Of a stretch of 64,000 nucleotides of DNA, positions 11,701 to 21,677 are shown piece after piece. This DNA comes from Chlorophyllum brunneum (taxonomy: Eukaryota > Basidiomycota > Agaricomycetes > Agaricales > Agaricaceae). The DNA is taken from assembly GCA_963576785.1 (NCBI GenBank), contig OY756146.1:124001-188000 (forward strand), written 5' to 3'. The notes beneath the pieces were generated by a model. The model had not been told where the DNA came from. It did not search any database and worked only from the letters and a program-made list of their open reading frames with translations. The translations under genes were made by a program, and so were the position numbers. Every line of letters starts with the position of its first letter. The first letter of the stretch is position 1.

Positions 11701-12518
11701 TGGTCCATTCATCAGGATGTGCATGTATTTGCCACCGGTCTTCAGGTTGCCGCCGGACGTCGTCCGGCGACATCTATTGACTCGCTGCGTAAAATCAACG
11801 TGGCAACTATACAGAAGGCCTGGAAAGTCACTTTCCAGGACTCCGCGTATCGCGGTTCGAACTTCCTTGCTCTCAAGGATAGTAAGGACAAGGTGTTACA
11901 GCCAACGTACCTCCACGGGGGTTCTTGGCTTCCTTCTTTTCCCTCTCAGTCTGTCGCGACGAGGGCGAACCGTGCCATTCTCGGGCACGCTCCAACCGGC
12001 GAGTATCGCTCCCGGTTCCATCCTCTAGAGCCTATTGGCTGCGAGTGTGGGGCTCCTCTGGAGACCCGCACTCATATCTTGTGCTCTTGTCCTCTGTACA
12101 AGAGACGTCGTGGCTTGCCGGTCTCTATTGACCAGCTTGTTAATTTCCTTAAACGCAATCCTTCTGCGTTTGCGTTTAAGTCCAACACACCGCTTGCGGG
12201 AGTTGGATAACGCGGCGCGGCCCCTGCTAGCTTCCCACGTCTCTGACGTGTGTAGAAGTTAATTGCGAATTGACGCATACTCTCCTTAGGGAGGGGAGGC
12301 AAGGGGTCGCTCTGTATATCTGGTCTAGGATTCGCGTGTCCGTGCGTGTCTCCGCGACCGTTCACCCAGACCGCTTGTCGGCGGTCTAGTTCGGCCAGGG
12401 GAGAGCCTATCTTCGTACATCTCTATATTGTAGCCTACATGTCACAGTAGATACAGGTGGACTGCGATCGCGCACCACCTTAAACATGACGATTTAAAAA
12501 AAAAAAAAAAAAAAAAAA
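8709..12518 (+). mobile_element. LINE A, young 5'-truncated copy with 15-bp TSD
   Basis: Begins in the endonuclease domain and runs to a 23-nt poly(A). The TSD GATGTTTGGTACCTA is present at 8694-8708 and 12519-12533, inside a LINE C 3' UTR. It is the most CpG-rich and least damaged A copy here, so probably among the last to insert. A 14-base loss near 8762 shifts the frame upstream of the long ORF. The 3' UTR holds the conserved hairpin near 12362-12386. Confidence 0.95.
8779..12210 (+). CDS. LINE A ORF2 protein, N-terminally truncated (EN-RT-RNase H)
   Basis: 1143 codons without a stop. Residues 1-100: C-terminal half of an APE-type endonuclease (GGDFNCHSELW at 8-18, SDHVPL at 89-94). Residues about 330-640: reverse transcriptase (AFDIAQFFPSLNH, GQGSSLSP, YVDD near 538). 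Residues about 850-985: RNase H (ATDAS near 858, ELFAIRMAL, FTDSIGSA). Residues about 1087-1103: C-x-C-x8-H-x3-C knuckle. Such proteins nick the target and reverse transcribe their RNA on the nicked DNA. The given start is a TTG codon in the middle of the endonuclease, created by truncation and a nearby frameshift; it is not a natural start. Domain order fits the fungal Tad1/I group. Probably not active as it stands. Confidence 0.93.
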   Translation: MPKHVYMGGDFNCHSELWDPNYGSHSGTSQSLISIGTDIGLDLALPVEPGPTHIPHNEDLRPSVIDLAFVPSDLSISHRPRLDYSLRGPSDHVPLVLALPVTPTIVETHRKTLPHDGGEEVALFLTDVIRDLREVARLLEPTTADEVEAAVHAVAEAFSTAWEAHAVDIMITRRSKPWWNQECRETFGRYRETRSHDDYSNFRRAKKHAKHNFFDARIEEIASTNKRPWDLMEWVQKWKLPPCEAIQYNGEPCHALPDLWDALHNTYNSASGRAVDVSVLDPLPSLMAREWVQFSALELMDALSACSGVSAPGPDHVTWTHLKEITEDPDVLWLFIGIANACMCVGHWPSHFKESLSVIIPKPGKLSYSMPKAFRPIVLLNTFGKLIEKMISNRLQFDSVNHGVFHPNQLGGIRQRSTDDAGMLLTHIVCAGWAKGLKTSVVAFDIAQFFPSLNHSMLLAILQKQGFDPCVGRFFASYLVGRSTQYAWGDHKSDLRQADVGVGQGSSLSPVLSGLYLAPFMKLYDREAIALGSTLLSYVDDGLVIAQAKTWEPNLVCLKQAYQVIYRLTTSFGLAVEHDKSEVFHFSRKRGDDNPPLDLGYAPHTGDTPLRPKTHWRYLGFFFDRALTFKEHVRHYATKSLSTVKAMGMLGNSSRGLLPNQKRTLYRSCIVPIAMYGFRLWFYEGARNKALLKQLNTMQRKAALWITGAFRTSPTGGAEALAGLIPIHLHLRKLAARAVHRVATLADNHPVRSVMGRQYVGNCVPHPRSIALMTPAQVGKVKGPVTEANSRLPDLTETFEPFALKASPGSRLLDRFSAQVTYKTYDASLGGNPAGRQVDLLNDTLRGYREDRQVVYAATDASLPLVGDFQAVSAAHVYRGPRLLRATRHPAGKVTAPDAELFAIRMALGTAAAVSEAVHIAVFTDSIGSAKRALDPSVHSGQGHSLAVCRLLLDWFRDRPDRSLTFWSVLSSAKWSIHQDVHVFATGLQVAAGRRPATSIDSLRKINVATIQKAWKVTFQDSAYRGSNFLALKDSKDKVLQPTYLHGGSWLPSFPSQSVATRANRAILGHAPTGEYRSRFHPLEPIGCECGAPLETRTHILCSCPLYKRRRGLPVSIDQLVNFLKRNPSAFAFKSNTPLAGVG

Positions 12519-12635
12519 GATGTTTGGTACCTACGATGTTCAGTGAAAAGAGAGAAGAGAGGGATTCGGAAATAGAGAGAGTGAGAGAGAGAAATTGATA
12601 GAAAAGAAACTATCTACTCGCAATCACAAGGGGGA

Positions 12636-13906
12636 ATATCGCGTCTCTCGTGAAGGTTTTTGACTTGCGGATCACTTCCCCTGGGAGCACTCTGCTGTCG
12701 TATGTCGATGACGGTACCGTCGTTGCCCAGGCTAAGACCTGGGACGAGAACTTGGATACCCTCAAGGGGGGGTACATTGTTCTCTTTAATCTTTTCGTAG
12801 TGTTTGCGCTTGTCATGGAGCATGACAAGTCCAAGCTTTTCCACTTCTCCAGGAAGTCTGGAGACTTTAATCCCCCCCTTGACTTGGGCTTCGGTCCATT
12901 CACAGGGGACACCCCCCTCCGCCCTAAGACCTATTGGAGGTACCTGGGCTTTTACTTCGATTGTGCCCTGAATTTTCAGGAGCATGTTCGACATTATTTT
13001 ACCAAGGCCCTCTCCACTGTGAAAGCGATGGGGATGCTGGGTAACTCCTCCCGCGGTCTGACCCCCAAGCAGAAGCGGCTCCTCTTCAGGTCATGTGTCA
13101 TGCCTATTGCAACATATGGCTTCCGTCTGTGGTATTTTGATAAGGCCCGGTGTAAGAGTCTCCTCAAATCCCTCAATACAATGCAACGCAAGGCTGCATT
13201 GTGGATTACCAGTGCGTTTCGCACCTCCCCCTCTGGCGGTGCCGAAGCCCTTGCTGGCCTCATCCCCGTCCACCTCCATCTGAAGAAGTTGGCCTCAAGA
13301 GCGAACTACTGTCTCTCCACCCTCTCCGATACTCATCCTCTTCGATCCCTCCTCGATCGTCCGAACGCCAAGGGCGCCCCCCCACACCCTCTCTCCATCT
13401 CCCTCCTGTCTGACCGTCTCATTAGGCAGGTCAAAGGTTCCCTTGTGGAAGCCGTCTTAGTGCTCCCATCTCTTACTGAACAGTTTGACCCCTACTCTGC
13501 AGTGGCTCAACCTGGTCACCGTCTCCTGGACTGCTTTGCGGCCCAGGTCTTCTTCCACGACTCTCCTTGCTCTTGTGACGAGAGAGCTGTGCATATAAGG
13601 CATCTGAATGGCACCTTGGAACATGCCAATGCCGATCCCCGGGTTCTCACTGTGGCCACAGATGCCAGTCTACCACTGCAGGGGGAATTCCAGGCAGTCT
13701 CTGCTGCCCATATCTACCGGTCGGGCCTGCGTGTCTTTCAGACGAGACATGCGGCAGGTCAAGTGACGGCTCCTGATGCTGAGCTGTATGCTATCCGGAT
13801 CGCAATTGGAAAGGCCACCAGCCTTCCTGATTGTGACTCCATTATTTTGTTCACTGATTCCCTTGGCTCTGCTAAGAGGGTGGTGGACCCCTCCGTTCAC
13901 TCTGGC
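12636..13906 (+). pseudogene. LINE B ORF2 part (RT to RNase H), cut by gap
   Basis: Open from about 12650 to the gap. It enters family B RT at the APLMKVF segment, shows SYVDDGT at about 12696-12716, the thumb (FYFDCALNFQEH), the tether, and RNase H (VATDASLPLQ near 13655, FTDSLGSAK near 13855). It has RSLLDR near 13350 where other B copies carry TGA, so it keeps the ancestral arginine. The downstream 3' end, about 1.2 kb in other B copies, is missing at the gap. The left border is a family C tail. Confidence 0.85.
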
Positions 13907-14106
13907 NNNNNNNNNNNNNNNNNNNNNNNNNNNNNNNNNNNNNNNNNNNNNNNNNNNNNNNNNNNNNNNNNNNNNNNNNNNNNNNNNNNNNNNNNNNNNN
14001 NNNNNNNNNNNNNNNNNNNNNNNNNNNNNNNNNNNNNNNNNNNNNNNNNNNNNNNNNNNNNNNNNNNNNNNNNNNNNNNNNNNNNNNNNNNNNNNNNNNN
14101 NNNNNN
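13907..14106. other. Assembly gap (200 N)
   Basis: Exactly 200 N. On the left LINE B stops in RNase H and lacks about 1.2 kb of 3' sequence. On the right LINE A (minus) lacks about 0.7 kb of 3' sequence and its poly(T). Both cannot fit in 200 bases, so the N run is a placeholder and the join is uncertain. Open frames crossing it should be ignored. Confidence 0.97.
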
Positions 14107-15964
14107 TAAGGAAGTTCGAACCGCGATAAGAGGAGTCCTGGAAAGTAACTTTCCAGGCCTTCTGAATAGCTGCTACGTTGAATTTACGCAGCGAGTCAAT
14201 TGATGTCGCTGGACGGCGTCCAGCGGCAACCTGTAGATCGGTGGCAAATGCATGCACACCATGATGAATGGACCATTTCGCCGATGACGGAACGGACAAG
14301 AAAGTGAGGGAGCGGTCAGGACAGTTCCTGAACCACTCCAATAAGAGATGACACACAGCCAGGGAGTGTCCCTGGCCAGAGTGTACGGACGGGTCGAGAG
14401 CTCGCTTGGCAGAGCCAATCGAGTCTGTGAAGACCGCAATGTGTACAGCCTCAGAGACCGCCGCAGCAGTTCCCAAGGCCATACGAATGGCGAAAAGTTC
14501 AGCATCTGGGGCTGTAACCTTGCCAGCTGGGTGACGCGTTGCATGAAGCAAGCGTGTCCCCCTATAAACATGGGCAGCAGAAACTGCCTGGAAGTCTCCA
14601 ACCAATGGCAGACTTGCGTCCGTCGCTGCGTAGACAACCTGTCTATCCTCCCGATACCGATGAAGGGTATCGTTGAGCAAATCCACCTGACGGCCTGCAG
14701 GGTTTCCACCGAGCGAGGCGTCATACGTTTTAAAAGTCACCTGGGCCATGAAGCGGTCCATGAGACGATAACCTGGCGACGCCTCGAGCGCAAACGGCTC
14801 GAACATCTCCGTTAGATCTGGCAAGCAAGAGTTTGCCTCCGTGACCGGCCCCTTGACCTTACCCGCCTGGGCGGGGGTCATGAGAGCAATCGATCTGGGG
14901 TGTGGAAGACAACCCCCTATATACTGACGCCCCATAACGGAACGAACAGGGTGATGATCAGAAAGCGTAGCCACCCTGTGGACGGCACGGGCAGCTAACT
15001 TCCTGAGATGAAGGTGGAGGCCAGCCAAGGCCTCAGCTCCTCTGGTAGGGCTGGTGCAGAATGCACCAGTGATCCACAATGCAGCTTTGCGCTGCATAGT
15101 GTTAAGTTGCTTCAGAAGGGTCTTGTTACGGGCACCTTCATAGAACCAGAGTCGAAACCCATATGTAGCAATGGGCACTACGCATGAGCGGTACAGAGTC
15201 CTCTTCTGAGAAGGAAGAAGGCCTCATGAAGAGTTACCAAGCATGCCCATGGCCTTGACCGTGGACAGAGACTTAGTAGCGTAATGCCGAATGTGCTCTT
15301 TAAACGTAAGAGCGCGATCGAAGAAAAAGCCCAAGTACCTCCAATGGGTCTTAGGGCGAAGCGGAGTATTGCCGGTATGGGGAGCATACCCCAGATCCAG
15401 CGGTGGGTTGTCGTCTCCCCGTTTACGGGAGAAGTGAAAAACTTCGGACTTGTCGTGCTCGACGGCAAGCCCAAATGAAGTAGTCAGGCGATAAATAATC
15501 TGGTATGCCTGCCTGAGGCACACCAAATTAGGTTCCCAAGTCTTGGCTTGGGCGATGACAAGGCCATCGTCGACGTATGAGAGCAAGGTGCTCCCAAGGG
15601 CGATTGCCTCCCTATCATAAAGCTTCATGAAGGGAGCAAGATAGAGGCCGGAGAGGACAGGAGAGAGCGAAGAGCCCTGACCGACCCCAACGTCCGCCTG
15701 CCTGAGATCAGACTTGTGGTCCCCCCACGCATATTGCATAGAGCAGCCAACCAAATAAGAGGCAAAGAATCTGCCCACACAGGGGTCGAATCCTTGCTTC
15801 CGTAAAATCGCCAACAACATAGAGTGGTTGAGCGAAGGAAAGAACTGAGCGATGTCAAATGCGACAACGCTAGTCTTGAGGCCCTTGGCCCACCCCGCGC
15901 GAACGATGTGAGTTAGGAGCATCCCAGCATTGTCAGTGGACCTCTGACGGATACCACCGAGCTG
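14107..15964 (-). pseudogene. LINE A ORF2, C-terminal two thirds (RT palm to late RNase H)
   Basis: Minus-strand family A from the QLGGIRQRS segment of RT to late RNase H. Open pieces are 15224-15964 (RT with FDIAQFFPSLNH, SYVDDGLVIAQ at about 15560-15590) and 14107-15178 (thumb, RNase H with ATDASLPL near 14600). A TGA at about 15224 (after LGNSS) breaks it where other copies read RG, again CGA to TGA. It continues at 17788 beyond the inserted chimeric element. Confidence 0.87.
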
Positions 15965-16122
15965 CATCGCTCCTTGACTTGTTACCACCACCATCACTTT
16001 TTCCACTTCCTTTCCCCATCGCACCTTTCATCTCCTGGGCTCTCTCTCATGGGCCTGGGTCTTTTCTGAGCCTTCGCTGGCTGTAGGGGGGCGGTCCGTG
16101 TGGCAACGTTACTTGGTCGATG

Positions 16123-16257
16123 GGTGGCGCGCCCTTGGTAAAGGCGATTAAAGGTGGGTATATCCCCACCGTTCATCTGACTGACGCCTATACGCACAGA
16201 TCGACGAGGCGGCCCCTTGGTAAAGGGTCTTAAAGGCTGGGATACTGGCCACCTCGC
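16123..16257 (+). repeat. Two related hairpin units in the chimeric element
   Basis: Units at about 16123-16170 and 16206-16257 share CCCTTGGTAAAGG followed by a TTAAAGG segment and a GGG-ATA-like segment. In each, CC(C)TT and AAAGG flank a GGT(A) loop; then a second stem forms (GGTGGG/CCCACC in unit 1, GGC/GCC in unit 2), and outer bases also pair (GAGG/CCTC in unit 2). Sequence differs while pairing is kept, suggesting selected RNA structure. Confidence 0.55.
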
Positions 16258-16450
16258 TCGCTTGCGCTCGCTGGGTCGCCAGTGGTGGCGGCCCTTCTAT
16301 TAATCCAATGGAGTTGCAGTCCCGTATAGGGTTTGCATGGCGGTTTTAACCCCTGCTGCAGCTCAAGTCCGGCTAGCATCTCGAGGCTGGGTTATCCTGG
16401 CCGACGACGGACGTCCGGGCCTACCCCTAATCGTGCTTGCATGTCGGTGG

Positions 16451-16989
16451 GGAGCGTGCTGAAAAAAGCCGCCCCATCGCACCCGAAAGGGACCGAAAGG
16501 ATAAGGGACGGTAATAGGGGGTATGGAGGTGAAAACAAGCCGACCGAAAGGACAGGACAGGCCACCCCCCACCAGTGTCGCCATGCCTTCGGGAACCCCT
16601 CTGGGGGTAGCGCCTGGTCGTTAGTAGGGATACGCCAAACTCCAGGACACCGGGCGGGTGCGGATTGACACAGGGAAACTCAGGTTGATTGGCGCTCGTC
16701 CCGTGGATTGCTTAGTAACCCGTTCCGCGGGTTGCTTATGTGATCCAATGTGAACACCACCCTGGTAGCGCCCCCTGCGAGACGGAGATCCCCGCCAGTA
16801 TTAGCACGCGGATCCGCGCCCAAAGACAAGTCGCCTCCTTTGGGGGGTAGGGCATAGCGAAAGCGGCTGCGGGGGAACGGGAAGCTAGTCCAGGGGTCGC
16901 GCCTTGGAGGTACGCCTTCGTGGCCTCTGCCTGCCCAACTAGTGGACCGTAGCGGGCTGTTTACTGGGAGCGTGCTGAAAAAAGCCGCC
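16451..16989 (+). repeat. Direct repeat of a GTGCTG-A6-GCCGCC motif
   Basis: A 23-nt motif containing GTGCTGAAAAAAGCCGCC occurs at 16451-16473 and again at 16967-16989, 516 bp apart, with unrelated flanks. A close variant (GCATGCT, seven A, GCCGCC) is on the minus strand at 2548-2570. Function unknown. Confidence 0.6.
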
Positions 16990-17623
16990 CGGTTACCGAG
17001 AAGGAGCGGCCCGGCTCGAGAGGTCTAGATCCTCCGTCGATGGGTCTCCGCCAACAACGGAGTGTACCTGTTTAAGTTGATACCACGTAAGTAGTCTGGA
17101 TTTGGGGTGGCGATGTGCGCAGTCATGCGGTGAGATCCCGTCCGTGCACCGTATAGGAAGGATGCCTCAAGCGAACGGCAGGCCGGTCCTCAGGGATACC
17201 GTGCTCTCTCAGTAGCGGGGTGTCTGCCCAAGCTAAAGGCTTTACCTCTTAGGAGGGAGGGGCAAAGTCCCCGCAACATGGCTGGATGCGACACCAATAT
17301 GGGAGCCTGGGAACATGCTGGGCGTTCTACGGGCACATATCGTCTCAAGACCCCCGTCTCTGGGCTGCTAGGAGTTTGCCTGCAAGGGACTCCGTGTACG
17401 GGTCTTAAGCGCAATCCTTTTGCGTTCGCGTTTAAGGCCAACATACCGCTTGCGGGAGTTGGATAACGCGGCGCGACCCCTGCTAGCTTCCCACGTCTCC
17501 GACGTGTGTAGAAGTTAATTGCGAATTGACGCATACTCTCTTTAGGGAGGGGAGGCAAGGGGTCGCTCTACATATCTGGTCTAGGATTCACGCGTCCGTG
17601 CGTGTTCCCGCGACCGTTCACCC

Positions 17624-17643
17624 AGACCGCCTGTCGGCGGTCT
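17624..17643 (+). promoter_or_regulatory. Conserved 3' UTR hairpin of LINE A
   Basis: AGACCGCC-TGTC-GGCGGTCT forms a perfect 8-bp stem about 110 nt before the tail. It is present in every A 3' UTR (for example 12384-12390 region, 26060-26080, 40175-40195) and in decayed copies the pairing is largely kept through G-U pairs (near 3764 and 43768). Probable recognition element for the LINE RT; inference. Confidence 0.6.
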
Positions 17644-17787
17644 AGTTCGGCCAGGGGAGAGCCTATCTTCGAATACCATTACCTTTGTAGCCTACATGTC
17701 ACAGTAGATACAGGTGGACTGCGATCGTGCACCACCTTAAACATGATGATTTAAAAAAAAAAAAAAAAAAAAGATACCACCGAGCTG

Positions 17788-19314
17788 ATTTGGATGAAAA
17801 ACTCCATGCTTGACAGAGTCAAACTGGAGGCGATTTGAGACCATCTTCTCGATGAGTTTACTGAAGGTGTTCAAGAGCACAATGGGTCTGAACGCCTTGG
17901 GTGTTGAGTAGGACAGCTTGCCCGGCTTCGGAATGATAACCGACAAGCTTTCCTTAAAGTGAGACGGCCAATGACCCACACTCATGCAGGCATTGGCTAT
18001 CCCGATGAATAGCCGAAGGACATCGGGGTCCTCGGTGATCTCCTTGAGGTGGGTCCATGTTACATGGTCCAGCCCCGGGGCGGACGCACCCGAGCATGCG
18101 CTAAGGGCGTCTATCAGCTCTAAGGCTGAGAATTGGACCCACTCCCGCGCCATAAGGCTTGGCAGTGGATCAAGAACAGAAATATCTACAGCTCGGCCAG
18201 AAGCCGAGTTGTAGGTATTGTGGAGTGCGTCCCAGAGATCCGGGAGCGCGTGACACGGCTCTCCATTGTACTGGATAGCCTCGCAGGGTGGAAGCTTCCG
18301 CTTTTGGACCCATTCCATAAGGTCCCACGGTTGCTTGTTTGTAGAAGCAATCTCCTCGATGCAAGCATCAAAGAAGTTGCGCTTTGCGTGCTTCTTAGCA
18401 TGTCTAAAGTTAGAGTAGTCATTGTGAGAACGAGTTTCACGATATCTCCCGAAAGTTTCGCGGCATTCCTGGTTCCACCAGGGTTTAGAGCGGCGAGTGA
18501 TCATGATGTCCACCTCTTTGCCACCATCACGCAGCAGGGTTTTCCTGTGAGTCTCCACTATCGTGGGAGTGACTGGAAGCGTCAGAACCAGTGGAACGTG
18601 GTCTGACGGACCCCTAAGGGAGTAATCCAACCTGGGTCTATGGGAAATAGACAGGTCTGATGGAACAAATGCAAGATCAATGACTGATGGTCGAAGATCC
18701 TCATTATGCGGAATGTGAGTAGGCCCAGGCTCGACCGGAAGGGCGAGGTCTAGACCAATGTCTGTCCCGATGGAGATCAGAGACTGCGAGGTACCTGAGT
18801 GGGAGCCATAATTAGGGTCCCACAACTCAGAATGGCAATTGAAATTGTCACCCATGTAGATATGCTTGGGCAATGTGGCAGCTCGGTCCGCCAGGAACCG
18901 AATTGCCGTGTGCTCCGAATCAGAGTAAACGTTCATGAGATTCAGGGTCTCACCCCCCAAGAAGAGGGAGAGAACCATGATGTCACGGTGATTGATGAGA
19001 TCCGTCCGATAGGACAGTCTCAGAGAAGACAACCGGTTATGGACAAATGTCATAACCCGTGGGTCAGAGCCAGGCTCTGGGGCCCGAACCATGCACAGCC
19101 ACTCGGGGTGCTTGGGGGCGCCAATAATGTCGTCCCCCTCAACAGAGGTCGTGGTGGGGGCGGATCTGATGAACCCCCAGGGAGGTTCTTGAATAAAGAG
19201 AACATCAAAAAGATCTTTGAGGTCCTCAAGTAGCGTGTCCAATAAATCATAATTTTTATTCAGATTCTGTTGGTACAATCGGATACTTCGTAATTCTAAT
19301 GGCCGCCTATTCAT
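17788..19314 (-). pseudogene. LINE A ORF2, N-terminal part (endonuclease)
   Basis: Starts at ATG 19314, overlapping the ORF1 stop within ATGAATAG. Residues 1-230 are an APE endonuclease: QNLNKN near residue 15, QEPPW near 43, FNCHSELW near 158, SDHVPL near 238. After KEV it jumps to DIMITRRSKPWW, a loss of about 45 codons that keeps the frame. It then reads the pre-RT linker and the start of RT (IIPKPGK, RPIVLLNTF) to the HPNQLGGI point where the chimeric element is inserted. Confidence 0.9.
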
Positions 19315-19957
19315 TGGCAAGCTGTAGAGTACGAGGGTTGGTGAGGGGAGATCGCCGCCGAAGACAGTTGTTACTCACCTTGCGATAGAACTTCTTGATT
19401 TTCTCGGGTTCAAACCGAGCATCAAAAAATTTGCACTTCTTCGAGGTCGTGTGGTGGGGACCTCGGCAGTTGAGACAACGTGGCGTATGAGGACAAGGCT
19501 CATCTGCCGGTGTAGGAGGGATGGGGGGCTGCACGCTGGAGTTACCCTTGCAGCGCCCACAGAGAGTTCGGTGATGTTCCTCGCGATGAGGACCACCACA
19601 GGTCGGACATTTCAAGGCCTGTGCCTTGCAGAATTGAATGGGGTGACCCCAGTGGAAGCAACGCTTGCACAGAGACACCCCCGGGGAGGCTGCGGACGGC
19701 CTAATAGGACAGGTGTATCCACCGATATGGAGCGATTTCCTGAGGAGGAGGTTCGCCCGTTGACCCTTCTGAGAGTCGTGAATATTGAAGTACACCATGG
19801 CGGTATCAGACGCCTCGGAGTTCCTCGAAATGCGGGGGGGTCCCGTTAATGTGAAGAGGTCAGAAAACGCGGAGCGTTTCATGATCTGTTCGATCTCAAA
19901 CGAGGACCAGCGAGTCTCGCCGATCCTGAAGAAAGGGACATCGATGACCTTGAGATA

Positions 19958-21677
19958 TGTAGCGTTCGCGCTTGTCATGGAGCATGATAAGTCCGAGCTC
20001 TTCCACTTCTCTAGGAAGCCTGGAGACGTCAATCCCCCCCTTGATCTTGGCTTCGGCCCATTCACAGGGGACACTCCACTTCGCCCTAAGACCTATTGGA
20101 GGTACCTGGGCTTTTACTTCGATCGTGCCCTGAATTTTCAGGAACATGTTCGGCACTATTCTACCAAGGCCCTCTCCACCGTGAAAGCGATGGGGATGCT
20201 GGGTAACTCCTCCCGCGGTCTGACCCCCAAGCAGAAGCGGCTCCTCTTCAGGTCATGTGTCGTACCTATCGCGACATATGGCTTCCGTCTTTGGTATTTT
20301 GATAAGGCTCGGTGCAAGGGCCTCATCAAATCCCTTAATACTATGCAACGCAAGGCTGCGTTGTGGATCACCGGTGCGTTCCGCACCTCCCCGTCCGGCG
20401 GCGTCGAGGCCCTCTCTGGCCTCATCCCCGTCCATCTCCATCTGAAGAAGCTGGCTTCAAGAGCGAACTACCGTCTCTCCACCCTCTCCGATACTCACCC
20501 TCTTTGATCCCTTCTTGATCATCTGAATGCCAAGGGTGCCCCCCCACACCCTCTCTCCATCTCCCTCCTGTCTGACCGGCTTGGTAGGCAGGTTAAAGGA
20601 TCTCTTATGGAAGCTGTTTCTATGCTCCCATCCCTCACTGAACAGTTCGACCCCTGCTCTGCAGCGGCTCGACCTGGTCACCGTCTCCTGGACCGCTTTG
20701 CGGCCCAGGTCCTTTTCCACGACTCTCCTCGTTCTCGTGACGAGAGGGCTGTGCATATAAGGCATCTGAATGGCACCCTGGACCGTGCCAATGCCAACCC
20801 TCGGGTTCTCGCTGTGGCCACAGACGCTAGTCTGCCGCTGCGGGGGGAGTTCCAGGCAGTCTCTGCTGCCCATATCTACCGGTCAGGCCGGCGTGTCTTT
20901 CAGACGAGACATGCGGCAGGTCGAGTGACAGCTCCTGATGCTGAGCTGTACGCTATCCGGATCGCAATTGGGAAGGCCGTCAGCCTCCCCGACTGCGACT
21001 CCATTGTCGTGTTCACTGACTCACTTGGTTCGGCCAGGAGAGCGGTGGACCCTTCCGTTCACTCAGGCCAGGCTCATTCGCTTGCCGTGTGTACCGCTCT
21101 TATGGAGTGGTTCGAGGGTCACCCCGAACGCTCCGTTCACATCTGGCACACCTATTCTTCGGAGAAGTGGGCCATTCATGGTGTTGTACACCAGTACTGC
21201 ACCGAACTTCAGGTCGCTGCGGGTTCCCGTCCGCAGACCTCCCTCGACTCCCTTCGTCAGAAGGCCGTCAGATCCTGCCAGGATGCCTGGGTCACTCGAT
21301 TCCAGGATCCTACCTACTCGGGTAGCCAGTTCATGGCTCTCGAAGGGTGCAACGGTAAGCCCCTCCAGCCCACTTACCTCCATGGAGGTTCGTGGCTGCC
21401 TTCTGCCGCAGCAGAGTCCAACTCGCTGTCTGCTCGCATGTGTAGGGTTATACTCAACCATGCGCCTATCGGGGCCTATAGGTCTCGATTCTTCCAGGAC
21501 GAACCATTTTGGTGTCCATGCGGGGCTCCGTTCGAGTCCCGTGTGCACATTCTTACCAACTGCAGTCGGTTTGATTCCTCTCGGGGGTACCCGGCTACGC
21601 CGGGCGCCCTTGTCAAGTTCTTGAAAGCGAACCCCCAGGCGTTCGCCTTCCCATCCGTTCCCCAGGGAATTGGATAA
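19958..21677 (+). pseudogene. LINE B ORF2 C-terminal half (RT thumb, RNase H, knuckle)
   Basis: One frame with a single TGA at 20505-20507, at a codon that is CGA arginine in the copy at 12636-13906 and TGA in the copy at 30348. Upstream: the MEHDKSELFHF and FYFDRALNFQEH segments of RT. Downstream: RNase H (VATDASLPLR near 20820, ELYAIRIAIG, VFTDSLGSARR) and the C-terminal knuckle CPCG-x8-H-x4-C near 21520. The shared TGA in two copies suggests either a common source already carrying it or independent CpG decay. Confidence 0.88.

Larger units (their letters stand above)
8519..12635 (-). mobile_element. LINE C 3' UTR insertion, split by LINE A
   Basis: Poly(T) at 8519-8544 then the family C 3' UTR (compare 57410-57640), interrupted at 8708 by LINE A and resuming at 12519 to about 12635. 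Only the 3' UTR was copied, so the insertion is non-coding. The poly(T) is preceded by C on the plus strand (G after the tail in element sense). No TSD is visible because the right flank is a plus-strand LINE B in RT. Confidence 0.8.
15965..17772 (+). mobile_element. Non-autonomous chimeric element with LINE A ends (novel)
   Basis: An 1808-bp insertion inside LINE A (minus), flanked by the perfect 15-bp TSD GATACCACCGAGCTG (15950-15964 and 17773-17787). The first about 28 nt resemble the LINE A 5' terminus (CATCGCT start shared with 34064 and 45560, about 23 of 28 alike by eye). From 17404 to 17752 it equals LINE A's last about 20 codons plus 3' UTR, then poly(A) to 17772. Between them about 1.4 kb matches no LINE ORF: GC-rich, CpG-rich, many hairpins, repeated motifs, only short frames. 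LINE A machinery probably moved it. Alternatives: a captured host RNA, or the 5' UTR of an unseen LINE family. Confidence 0.82.

Noticed and set aside
13670..15178. Long minus-strand open frame of 502 codons spanning the N run
   Set aside because: It is open only because the 200 N are read as X; it joins LINE A (minus) to the antisense of LINE B.
16333..16668. 111-codon frame in the chimeric element
   Set aside because: GC-rich sequence gives long chance frames; no domain, and the related stretch at 56155 shows no conserved frame.
16300..17400. rRNA-like look of the GC-rich body with GNRA-type CCGAAAGG words
   Set aside because: I could not match it to conserved LSU or SSU rRNA segments from memory, so no rRNA call was made.
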